Positions 7,379 to 14,891 of a stretch of 22,161 bases of DNA are shown here, one piece after another; the first letter of the stretch is position 1; each line of letters starts with the position of its first letter. The notes beneath the pieces were generated by a model. The model made no database searches. It had not been told where the DNA came from and saw only the letters and a program-made list of their open reading frames with translations. The position numbers and the translations under genes were made by a program. Origin of the DNA: Ancrocorticia sp039812645 (lineage in GTDB: Bacteria > Actinomycetota > Actinomycetes > Actinomycetales > Actinomycetaceae); the NCBI GenBank assembly GCA_039812645.1, contig JBDIAV010000056.1, forward strand, positions 1 to 22,161. The letters run 5' to 3'.

Positions 7379-8920
7379 TCAGATGATGGAGAAGCGCTCT
7401 TCCTGCTCGGCTGCGGCCATCTTCCAGGTACGCAGTGTGCTGACTGATGCGCCGGAGTTTGTTTCGACGACGATACTGCTCGCTTCCTCAGATATCGGGT
7501 AGGCGCGGGCCGTCAGCGGGCGCCCATTGGCGTAGATCTCGATGATGGAGTGGTCCACGAGAATCCGCAGCTCCACCTCACCAGACTCGCCCGCTGGGAT
7601 CACGCCGGAGAGCAGCTTCGCGTCGTAACGGGGTAGCCTCGCTAGCGAGCGGCTCTCCGAACGGTCCACACTGAGAGTGATCTCGGCGTTGGAACCATCG
7701 GCCCGGGCCAATCGGATCCGAGTGTGTTCCGACCCGTCGGGAGTTGCGAGAACATCAATGAGTAGCTCGCCGCCGGGCGCCAGCGCCACCGTCCCCACGG
7801 TATCGGTTTGTACCGAGCGCGTTTCTAGAACGTGGTGAGCCACGCCCTCTAATGAGACAACTTCGGGATCACCGAGCCGGAGTTTATCCACCTCGGTCAC
7901 CGGGCCACAGAGTAGCGCATTGCCTTCGGACCACAGTTCGCGCGGCAGAGACATAACTCCGAACCAGTCCGCCTCCGGAACAGTTAATCCCTGCAATCCT
8001 TCCTGTGACCAGCCGAACTGGAGGCGGCGGCCGTCGTCGAGCTGAATCGTCTGCGGGGCATAGAAGTGACGCAAACCGAGATCAACGAAACGAGCCGACG
8101 TGCGCGGAACGAAAGACTCTGCGCCGCGCGTGCCCAGCACGTAGGCGGTATGGAGCGTGACTCCCTCATCCCATGCGGACCACGAGAAGACTGTCTTTCC
8201 CGGAACGGATGCGCCCGCAACGCCGGGAGCCCCTGGAACCTCGAAAATGTCCGGGCATTCCCACGTGGTTCCTAGGCCCGCCTCACCAGCTTGCACCTGC
8301 GATCCATCGAGCATGATGCCCGCAAACTCCCAGGTGCGAAGGTCGGGGGACACAAAGTGGACGAGCGCGCCCTGCTTATCAGCAAGGTCAGCGCCTTCTT
8401 TCGCGGCGAGCCCCGCGCCCATCACCTGGTGCCAGGTGGTGCCCTCGCGCCAGACGCAGTGGTCGCGCATTTCGGTCGCGTCCACTCCCGCTGGTGGATC
8501 AGCGATCACCGGGTTCGCCGGATCCTGCTCAAACCAGTCCAGTGTTTCCTGGTCGGTTGGCCAAGCGAGGCAGCAGGTCTGGGTATGCCGGGCGAGAGTG
8601 TTGCGGCCCGAGTACACAAACACGGGCCCCTCGTCGGTCTTGACGAGAACGCCGGACCAGCACCCCTCGACGTCTGGCCCCTCGTCCAGAGGAACTAATG
8701 CGACCGGGCGGTCCTCCCAATGCACCAGATCTGTGCTCACCGCGTGACCCCAATGGATGCGATTGTGGAACGGTGCGTAAGGATTCGACTGGTAATACAT
8801 GTGGTAAACGCCGTCGATCTGCGCCAGACCGTTGGGATCATTCATCCAGCCGGTGGGTGGGGTGAAATGATACGCCGGGCGGTGGCGATCACGCGGCCGC
8901 TCAACTGTCAGTTTGGTCAT
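7379..8920 (-). CDS. GH32 beta-fructosidase (sucrose/fructan hydrolase), copy B
   Basis: A 513-residue GH32 enzyme with the canonical nucleophile motif WMNDPNG (D28), MRDH (D153) and WECPDIF (E221), followed by the C-terminal sandwich (ILVDHSIIEIYANGR). No export signal is present, so it is cytoplasmic. It should hydrolyse beta-fructosidic bonds of sucrose or imported fructo-oligosaccharides. The ATG at 8920 is preferred over one at 8944 because AAGGAG lies directly upstream and homology with copy A begins there (MTKLTVERPRDRHRPAYHF versus MTTLSIERPRDRHRPAYHF). It starts 20 bases after the upstream ATPase stop, so it is probably co-transcribed with the transporter. A hairpin follows. Copy B keeps the standard Pro in its nucleophile motif and may be the ancestral copy; that is inference. 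Confidence 0.93.
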   Translation of the reverse strand: MTKLTVERPRDRHRPAYHFTPPTGWMNDPNGLAQIDGVYHMYYQSNPYAPFHNRIHWGHAVSTDLVHWEDRPVALVPLDEGPDVEGCWSGVLVKTDEGPVFVYSGRNTLARHTQTCCLAWPTDQETLDWFEQDPANPVIADPPAGVDATEMRDHCVWREGTTWHQVMGAGLAAKEGADLADKQGALVHFVSPDLRTWEFAGIMLDGSQVQAGEAGLGTTWECPDIFEVPGAPGVAGASVPGKTVFSWSAWDEGVTLHTAYVLGTRGAESFVPRTSARFVDLGLRHFYAPQTIQLDDGRRLQFGWSQEGLQGLTVPEADWFGVMSLPRELWSEGNALLCGPVTEVDKLRLGDPEVVSLEGVAHHVLETRSVQTDTVGTVALAPGGELLIDVLATPDGSEHTRIRLARADGSNAEITLSVDRSESRSLARLPRYDAKLLSGVIPAGESGEVELRILVDHSIIEIYANGRPLTARAYPISEEASSIVVETNSGASVSTLRTWKMAAAEQEERFSII

Positions 8921-8940
8921 CTCTTCTCCTTCTGGCCGGA

Positions 8941-9957
8941 TCACGCCGCGTCTCCGCCTGCATTTCCGCCGGGCTCAAGCACACGTACCCAGTGGTCGCC
9001 GCCGGTGTTCTGATATACCGGCACCAACCCGGATTCGGGTTCGGCAGCCGTACCACTCCCGTACATTGCTGCCTTGATCTGCGAGCGCAACTTGGATCTC
9101 TCCTCGGGTTGCAGCGAGCGCACCCGATGCGGATCCGGCACCGCGGAGGTCAGCAGCTTCGTGTAGGGATGTTGTGGGTTGCCCATGATGTCGATTGCCT
9201 CGCCGAACTCTACGATCTCGCCGGAGTACATCACCATCGTGCGATCGGCGATGTAGCGTGCCGACGCCAGATCATGCGTGATGAAGATGATCGAGATGCC
9301 CTGCTCATCAGCTAGATCGCGCATGAGGTTGAGAACCCCAATGCGCACCGAGACATCGAGCATGGAGGTGGGTTCGTCGGCGAGAATCACCGTCGGCTCC
9401 ACGGCCAGGGCACGCGCGATAGCCACACGCTGTCGCTGCCCGCCGGAGAGCTGGTGTGGGAAGCTGTCGAGCATCGAGGGATCCAGCCCCACCATCTCCA
9501 TGAGTTCTTCTTCGCGCTGGCGCAACTGAGAAGCCCCGCTCACCAGCCCATGCAGCTTGAGCGGCCGCTCGAGGAAGTGGTCCACGCGGGCGTTCGGGTT
9601 GAGGGACCCGAACGGATCCTGGAACACCATCTGCACCTGCTTGCGGTAACTGAGTGGGGCGCGCCTGCGAGTATTCGCCTGCACCTGCGTCCCGTTCAGC
9701 TCGAAGGTCCCGGAGGTGGGGCGCTCCAGCCGGGCTACGACGCGCGCCGCCGTCGACTTTCCCGAACCTGACTCGCCCACCAGTGAGACGATCTCTCCGC
9801 GATGTAAATCGAAGGAGACGTTCTTCAACGCGTTGACGTAACGCCGCGAGAACAGCGTGCCCTGTGGGAACACCTTCGATACGTTCTTGACGGAGAGAAC
9901 TACGTCCTCCCGGGCCGACGGCGCCGCCAGGCCCGCGGTTTGTCCTTGCACTGTCAT
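8941..9957 (-). CDS. Opp/Dpp-type ABC transporter ATP-binding protein (OppF-like)
   Basis: A 338-residue nucleotide-binding subunit. Walker A is GESGSGKST (61-69), the signature LSGGQRQ (170-176) and Walker B VILADEP (190-196). The FITHDL switch histidine and the Opp-family HPYTKLL motif near the C-terminus are present. It should pair with the OppD-like ATPase to power the importer. The chosen ATG at 9957 sits two bases after the oppD-like stop, with GGAAGGGGG upstream. An upstream start at 10005 would add 16 residues inside the preceding gene and is less likely. The C-terminal Opp extension lacks the cysteine-rich GCPF..RC motif often seen in peptide-importing members. In this setting the substrate is probably an oligosaccharide. 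Confidence 0.9.
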   Translation of the reverse strand: MTVQGQTAGLAAPSAREDVVLSVKNVSKVFPQGTLFSRRYVNALKNVSFDLHRGEIVSLVGESGSGKSTAARVVARLERPTSGTFELNGTQVQANTRRRAPLSYRKQVQMVFQDPFGSLNPNARVDHFLERPLKLHGLVSGASQLRQREEELMEMVGLDPSMLDSFPHQLSGGQRQRVAIARALAVEPTVILADEPTSMLDVSVRIGVLNLMRDLADEQGISIIFITHDLASARYIADRTMVMYSGEIVEFGEAIDIMGNPQHPYTKLLTSAVPDPHRVRSLQPEERSKLRSQIKAAMYGSGTAAEPESGLVPVYQNTGGDHWVRVLEPGGNAGGDAA

Positions 9958-9959
9958 GG

Positions 9960-10982
9960 CTAGGCCCCCTTCCGGGTGCGCGACTGACTCGGGTCCGAGA
10001 ACCAACGGCCAGGGGTGACTTCACGAAGATCGGGAATGTCCTGCGGATCGAACCCGATGATGGAACGCGGATCAGCCGACGCCTTGACGGTGGCCGGATC
10101 GGCCAGGCCCTTGAGCCGCCGTCGTTCTCCGGTCAGCGGAGGGAAGGAATTCATGAGCGCCTTCGTATACGGGTGGTGCTGCTCCGCGAACAGCTGGTCC
10201 GACGGTGCCATCTCCACCAGCCGCCCGTTGTACATGACGCCCATCCGGTCTGACATCTCCACCATCAACGAGATGTCGTGGGTGATGAAGAGGATCGAGA
10301 ATCCGAACTTGCGCTGCAACTCGCGGATCTGCTGCATGATTTCCTGTTGGACGACGACGTCGAGTGCCGTCGTCGGTTCATCCAGGATCAGTAGTTTTGG
10401 GTCGAGTGCGAGAGCGATGGCGATAACCACGCGCTGCCGCATGCCGCCCGAGAGCTGGTGCGGGTAGGAATCGAGACGGTCTGTTGGGATGCCCACGAGG
10501 CTAAAGAGATCGGCGGCGCGCTCACGCGCCGCGTCCTTCTTGGCCAGGTTGTGTGCGGTGAACGCATCAATGATCTGGTCGCCGATGGTCATCACCGGGT
10601 TGAGTGCGTTCATGGCGGACTGGAACACCATGGCGATCTGCGTCCAACGGAAATCTCGCAGCTCTTCGCCGTGCAAGCCGAGGACATCACGGCCGCCGAA
10701 GTGGATCTGGCCGCCGGCCACCACGGCCGGCGGGCGCAGTAACCGCATGATGGTGTTGGCCAACGTGGACTTGCCACAGCCTGATTCACCTGCAAGACCG
10801 AAGGATTCTCCGGCGCCGATGGTGAAGGAGACGTCGTCCGCACCGAGGATGGTGCGGGCGTCGCTCTGGTACTGAACGGTGACATGACTGACGTCGAGCA
10901 GAGTGTCTGGGTGTGCGGTGCGGGCATGCCGTGCTGGGGTCTTGCTCGACCGCGCGCGTGCGGATTCTGGTTGCGTGCTCAT
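9960..10982 (-). CDS. Opp/Dpp-type ABC transporter ATP-binding protein (OppD-like)
   Basis: A 340-residue ATPase with Walker A GESGCGKST (65-73), signature LSGGMRQ (177-183), Walker B LLILDEP (197-203), FITHD, and the Opp-type HPYTKAL motif. Its ATG overlaps the stop of the upstream permease (ATGA, 10979-10982), which indicates translational coupling. GAGGAGGCG is the ribosome-binding site. The Ser/Arg/Ala-rich first 25 residues are variable in this family. The C-terminal tail contains no cysteines, so no Fe-S or Cys-rich element is expected. With the OppF-like partner it forms the heterodimeric motor of the importer. Confidence 0.92.
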   Translation of the reverse strand: MSTQPESARARSSKTPARHARTAHPDTLLDVSHVTVQYQSDARTILGADDVSFTIGAGESFGLAGESGCGKSTLANTIMRLLRPPAVVAGGQIHFGGRDVLGLHGEELRDFRWTQIAMVFQSAMNALNPVMTIGDQIIDAFTAHNLAKKDAARERAADLFSLVGIPTDRLDSYPHQLSGGMRQRVVIAIALALDPKLLILDEPTTALDVVVQQEIMQQIRELQRKFGFSILFITHDISLMVEMSDRMGVMYNGRLVEMAPSDQLFAEQHHPYTKALMNSFPPLTGERRRLKGLADPATVKASADPRSIIGFDPQDIPDLREVTPGRWFSDPSQSRTRKGA

Positions 10983-12034
10983 TGCTTCGCCTCCTCGTTC
11001 GTGCCTGCCGCGTGTGCCGGTGCTGCCTTACCGTCGGCGCTCGGGAGAGCGGACATTGCCGGGGTGACGGACGTGCCGGCTGGTGCCGTCGTCGTCGCTG
11101 CAGTAGCCGCTCCCGCGCGGGACTTGCCGCGGTTACGGAGGCGGGGATTCGTCACTTCGTCGACGGCGTAGTTGAGCATTGCTAGTCCGAAGGCCACGAG
11201 CGCGATGCACAGGCCGGAGGGGATGAAGACCCACCATTGGCCCTTCATGAGGGCGCCGTCGTTGGACGCCCAGAAGAGGTTGGTGCCCCAGCTGATCGTT
11301 GAGGGATCTCCGAGTCCGAGGAACTCGAGGCCCGCCTGGGCGCCGATGGCACCGATGACCACGGAAAGGAAAGTTCCCATCATGATTGAGGCCATGTTGG
11401 GGAGAATCTCGCGGAACATGATGCGCATGGGGCGCTCGCCCGAGACGAGGCAGGCCGCTACGAAATCCTTGGCACGGATAGAGAGCGCCTGACTTCGTAG
11501 CACGCGTGCCGCTCCGGCCCATCCCGTCACCACCAGCACGAACATCACCGTTGCCGGGCCCGGCGGCAGGAAGGCCGCGAGGATGACGAGCAGCGGGAGG
11601 CTCGGGATGAGGAGGAACACGTTGTTGACAACGGAGAGGATGTCGTCAACGACGCCGCCGAAGTACGCGGCGGCTAGGCCCACCACGGCCGCGAGGAGCG
11701 TGGCAAAGATACCCACGATGAATCCCACGGAGAGTGAGGTGCGGCCGCCGTAGAGAGTGAGGGCGAGAACGTCCTGACCCTTGGTGGTGGTTCCCAACCA
11801 GTGCTCCGCGGACGGGGCCTGGCTGGGGGTGAACTCGCCAATGCGGGAGGGGTCTCCCGGCGCAATGAGCGGTGCAAAGAGCGCGAGCAGAATGAAGACC
11901 GTCAGAAGGATGAGCCCGATGAGCGCACGCCGGTTGGAGAGAAGGAGTCGGAATGGGCCGACGCGGGCGGGACGCTTGGCAGTGGCTGCCGTGGCCGCGC
12001 CCGTTGAGGTTGCTTTCTTTGTTTCGGTTGCCAT
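10979..12034 (-). CDS. Opp/Dpp-type ABC transporter permease (OppC-like)
   Basis: A 351-residue inner-membrane subunit. An Ala/Thr-rich cytoplasmic N-terminus precedes a first membrane segment (ALIGLILLTVFILLALFAP). The OppC-specific extracytoplasmic stretch (GDPSRIGEF...HWLGTTTKGQD) follows, then about five more segments. The cytoplasmic coupling loop is seen around RAKDFVAACLVSGERPMRIMFREILPN. An unusual Ala/Thr/Pro-rich cytoplasmic tail of about 50 residues follows the last membrane segment; its role is unknown. The start at 12034 (MATETKK) lies seven bases after the oppB-like stop; the longer frame from 12082 would overlap that gene. It is translationally coupled to the OppD-like gene. 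Confidence 0.9.
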   Translation of the reverse strand: MATETKKATSTGAATAATAKRPARVGPFRLLLSNRRALIGLILLTVFILLALFAPLIAPGDPSRIGEFTPSQAPSAEHWLGTTTKGQDVLALTLYGGRTSLSVGFIVGIFATLLAAVVGLAAAYFGGVVDDILSVVNNVFLLIPSLPLLVILAAFLPPGPATVMFVLVVTGWAGAARVLRSQALSIRAKDFVAACLVSGERPMRIMFREILPNMASIMMGTFLSVVIGAIGAQAGLEFLGLGDPSTISWGTNLFWASNDGALMKGQWWVFIPSGLCIALVAFGLAMLNYAVDEVTNPRLRNRGKSRAGAATAATTTAPAGTSVTPAMSALPSADGKAAPAHAAGTNEEAKQ

Positions 12035-12041
12035 CACGTGC

Positions 12042-13019
12042 TCAATTCGTTCGTACGCGCGGATCAAGCCGCACGTATGCAATGTCCACCAGGAAGTTCG
12101 CGATCAGCACCGCGGAGGTGATGGTCAGGAAGATTCCCTGCATGAGTGGGTAGTCGAGGCCGTTGACCGCTACAAGGAGCTGGTAACCAATCCCGGGGTA
12201 GGAGAAAACCACTTCCGTGAGGAGGGCACCGCCCACGATGAATCCGAGGCTGAGGCCCAGGCCCGTGATCTGCGGCAGCATGGCATTGCGGGCGGCGTAG
12301 CGCATCATGATGCGGCCGGGGCGCAGGCCCTTGGCTTCGGCCATGGTGATGTAGTCCTCGTCCGTCGTCGCAATCATCGAGTTACGCATGCCGAGCATCC
12401 ATCCGCCAATTGACACCAACACGATAGTGAGGGCGGGCAGGAAAAGATGAACGGAGACGTCCACGATGAAGGAACCGGAGAAGTTAGGTGCCGTTCCGGC
12501 GGTGTAAGCGTGCCGGATGGGGAACATCCCCCAGGAGATGCCGAACAGATACAGCGCACCCATGGCCAGCCAGAAGTACGGAAACGAACCAATAAAGATG
12601 AGCACCGGCGGGAAGGTGGAATCCACGAATCCGCCGCGGCGCCAGGCCGCGATGATACCTAGACCGTTTCCGATGATGAACGCGAAGATCAATGCGGTGC
12701 CGCCCAGGAGGAGGGTCCAGAGGATCTGCGAACCAATCACTTCCGTCACAGGCGACGGGAAACGGGAAATCGAGATACCCATGTCGCCGGTGAAAACGGA
12801 GTGAATGTAATCGACATACTGTTGCCACAGAGGGCGATCATCCACGCCGAGCAGCCGCCGCAGCGACTCAATCTGCTCGGGCTGTAGCTGACCTTGCGCC
12901 TTCGCCAACATCCGCTGAACCGGGTCGCCGGGCATGAGCCGCGGCAACATGAAGTTCAACGTGATGGAGGCCCAGAAGGCGATGAGATAGAAACCAAGTC
13001 TTCTGAGTACGTATGACAT
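12042..13019 (-). CDS. Opp/Dpp-type ABC transporter permease (OppB-like)
   Basis: A 325-residue permease with the typical OppB layout. The first membrane segment is followed by a long outer loop containing the family signature MPGDPVQRML and GVDDRPLWQQYVDYI. Five further segments follow, with the coupling loop EDYITMAEAKGLRPGRIMMRY near the C-terminus and the characteristic EVVFSYPGIGYQLL before the last segments. It forms the translocation channel with the OppC-like permease. The ATG at 13019 has only a weak ribosome-binding site (GAGTGA). The gene lies 65 bases after the binding-protein stop, separated by a hairpin that may lower its expression relative to the binding protein. Confidence 0.92.
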   Translation of the reverse strand: MSYVLRRLGFYLIAFWASITLNFMLPRLMPGDPVQRMLAKAQGQLQPEQIESLRRLLGVDDRPLWQQYVDYIHSVFTGDMGISISRFPSPVTEVIGSQILWTLLLGGTALIFAFIIGNGLGIIAAWRRGGFVDSTFPPVLIFIGSFPYFWLAMGALYLFGISWGMFPIRHAYTAGTAPNFSGSFIVDVSVHLFLPALTIVLVSIGGWMLGMRNSMIATTDEDYITMAEAKGLRPGRIMMRYAARNAMLPQITGLGLSLGFIVGGALLTEVVFSYPGIGYQLLVAVNGLDYPLMQGIFLTITSAVLIANFLVDIAYVRLDPRVRTN

Positions 13020-13044
13020 GGAATGTCACTCGCTAGACGAGCCG

Positions 13045-13072
13045 GTGGGTGAGGGGCACACCCCTCACCCAC
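13045..13072 (-). terminator. Intra-operon hairpin between binding protein and permease genes
   Basis: GTGGGTGAGGGG (13045-13056) pairs perfectly over 12 G+C-rich bases with CCCCTCACCCAC (13061-13072), with a CACA tetraloop. It sits 12 bases after the binding-protein stop. Such structures commonly stabilise the upstream mRNA or partially terminate, giving more binding protein than permease. That role is inferred. Confidence 0.65.
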
Positions 13073-13084
13073 TAGTGGCTCATG

Positions 13085-14761
13085 TCAGCCGACCGGTTCA
13101 ATCGTCGTGAGGACGAGAACCGTCGTCGCGTTACGCGTGCTCAGCGTTGCGTACGGATTCTCTTCGCTCGGGAAACCGGTGAAGCGGGTATCCGTGTAGG
13201 CACCCCACTCAGGGCTGGTGAACAGCGGAATGAGTGGAGCTTCCTCGTTGAAGATGCCCTGCAGCTTGTTGATGACATCGTGCTGCGTTGCCTCGTCCGC
13301 AGTGGCTGCGAACTCGTCGAGCAGCTTGGTGCCTTCTTCCGAGCCGAAGCGGTGGAAGGCCTGGAAGGTCTGCTCGCCCACCGGCTTAACCTGACGCGTG
13401 GACAGGACATCGCGGAAGTATTGGTAGGGGGTCGGATCGTTGGCAGACCATACGATGCCGGTATCGAAGGTACCGTGCTGGTAGGCGTCATTAACAACAG
13501 CCCAATCCGGAGCGTCGACGACGGCGTTAATCTTCACGTCCTGCAGATTCTGCGCCACGACGTTCATGACGGAGAGCCAGTCGGAGGAAGCCGAACCCAC
13601 CATGAGCTTCATCTGGAGAGGCGAGCCATCGGCGTTTGTGCGGAAGCCGTCAGAACCAACCTTGAATCCGAGTGCGTCGAGTTCCTTGCCAGCCGCATCC
13701 GGATCGTACGTCGTCCACTCGCACTTGTCCGCGATGGAAGCGTCCTTCCACTCGGAGTAGCTGTTGGACAGGCCGGTGCAATCTGCGGGCAGCGAGTAGC
13801 CGTTCATGCCGATCTCGCTGACCTGATCGCGGTCAATCGCCTTGGAGAGAGCCTTGCGGAAGTCCTTGTTGTCGTATGGAGCTTTGGTGGTGTTGAGCTG
13901 CCAGTGGATCATTCCACCCTTTTGCGCAAACCAGTAGTGGTTGTGCTCGGGGTTCATCTTGACGAAAGTGTTCTCGACGTCAGGAATGAACTGGTCGCCC
14001 CAGTCGGCGTCGCCATTCTGCAGTGCCATGTTGGCGCCGTCGTTCGACGGGAACGCGAGCATGCGGATGCCGTCAATCTTCTGCTTGTCTGGCTGCCAAT
14101 AATTTGGATTCTTAGTGAGATCGAAGGACTGGGCGCTGAACTGGGCCACCTCGGTGTAGGGGCCGGTACCCACGGGGTTCTCGTTGGTGTCCTTGTCCGC
14201 GTCTGCCTTGTCCGCCCAAACGTGAGCGGGAACGATCAACTGGCCACCGATCTCAAACAGGCCGGGGGAGAAAGGACGATCGAAATCGAACTGGACGGTG
14301 TGATCGTCGACGGCGGTGACGCTCTTCAGATAGTCGTAACCTCCACGGAACTCCTTCTGGAGTGTAAAGGAGGTGACGACGTCGTCGGCAACCAACGGTT
14401 CGCCGTCGGACCACTTGACTCCGTCACGGAGCGTGAACGTGGCCTGCGTGGAGTCGTCGTTCATCGACCACTCGGTCGCGAGCCACGGGGTGATCTCCCC
14501 GTTGGAGCTGGAGTAGATGAACATGCGCTCGTAGATGGCCTCGCCGGTCATCGGGAGATAGCTGGGGGAGAAGGGATTGAAGTTGCGGGTGAATGTTCCC
14601 ATGTCCTCACGAGGAATGGTGAGGAACGTTTGATCGCCACTGCTTCCATTGCTTCCGCTGTTATTGCCGGTGTCCGCGCCGCCGCCACAGGCTGCGGTGA
14701 ACATCAGCGAGAATGCCGCGGCGAGCGCTAAGCCCGCGCGGCGAATATGCCGAGATTTCAT
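13085..14761 (-). CDS. Solute-binding lipoprotein of an Opp-type ABC importer, oligosaccharide-like branch
   Basis: A 558-residue family-5 solute-binding protein. The lipobox FTAAC places the lipidated cysteine at C25, followed by a Gly/Ser/Asn linker, so it is tethered to the outer face of the membrane. Family features include TFTLRDGVKWSDGEPLVADDV, NPVGTGPY and the long two-lobe fold. The N-terminal NFNPFSPSYLPMTGEAIYERMFIYSSSNGEITPWLATEW resembles the oligosaccharide-binding branch (Thermotoga cellobiose-binding protein type) more than classical peptide binders. This is from memory of the family, not a search. It would capture fructo-oligosaccharides or another glycan for the adjacent permeases. 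ATG 14761 has AGGAAGGA upstream. It follows lacI by 130 bases containing repeats. Confidence 0.88.
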   Translation of the reverse strand: MKSRHIRRAGLALAAAFSLMFTAACGGGADTGNNSGSNGSSGDQTFLTIPREDMGTFTRNFNPFSPSYLPMTGEAIYERMFIYSSSNGEITPWLATEWSMNDDSTQATFTLRDGVKWSDGEPLVADDVVTSFTLQKEFRGGYDYLKSVTAVDDHTVQFDFDRPFSPGLFEIGGQLIVPAHVWADKADADKDTNENPVGTGPYTEVAQFSAQSFDLTKNPNYWQPDKQKIDGIRMLAFPSNDGANMALQNGDADWGDQFIPDVENTFVKMNPEHNHYWFAQKGGMIHWQLNTTKAPYDNKDFRKALSKAIDRDQVSEIGMNGYSLPADCTGLSNSYSEWKDASIADKCEWTTYDPDAAGKELDALGFKVGSDGFRTNADGSPLQMKLMVGSASSDWLSVMNVVAQNLQDVKINAVVDAPDWAVVNDAYQHGTFDTGIVWSANDPTPYQYFRDVLSTRQVKPVGEQTFQAFHRFGSEEGTKLLDEFAATADEATQHDVINKLQGIFNEEAPLIPLFTSPEWGAYTDTRFTGFPSEENPYATLSTRNATTVLVLTTIEPVG

Positions 14762-14800
14762 TATGAGAATTCCTTCCTCGTCATCGAGGCAGTCTCCAAA

Positions 14801-14865
14801 TGTGAGGTGAACCCCCGCGGCTAAACAGGTTGTACCCGCGGCTAAACAGGTACGTTCACCTCACA
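14801..14865. repeat. Nested inverted and direct repeats between lacI and the binding-protein gene
   Basis: TGTGAGGTGAAC (14801-14812) and GTTCACCTCACA (14854-14865) form a perfect 12 bp inverted repeat. Between them CCCGCGGCTAAACAGGT occurs twice (14814-14830 and 14835-14851), giving a 21 bp period, two helical turns. The spacing suggests binding sites on the same face of DNA, or an RNA structure in the leader of the transporter genes. The sequence does not resemble the LacI-type operators elsewhere in the window, so another regulator may act here. Confidence 0.7.
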
Positions 14866-14891
14866 ATCGGAGGTGGTTAATGTGGTCTCGG

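Noticed and set aside
13082..14731. 549-codon open frame on the plus strand
   Set aside because: It is antisense to the binding lipoprotein, which has a lipobox and full family conservation. The frame stays open because of G+C-biased third positions; its product resembles no family.
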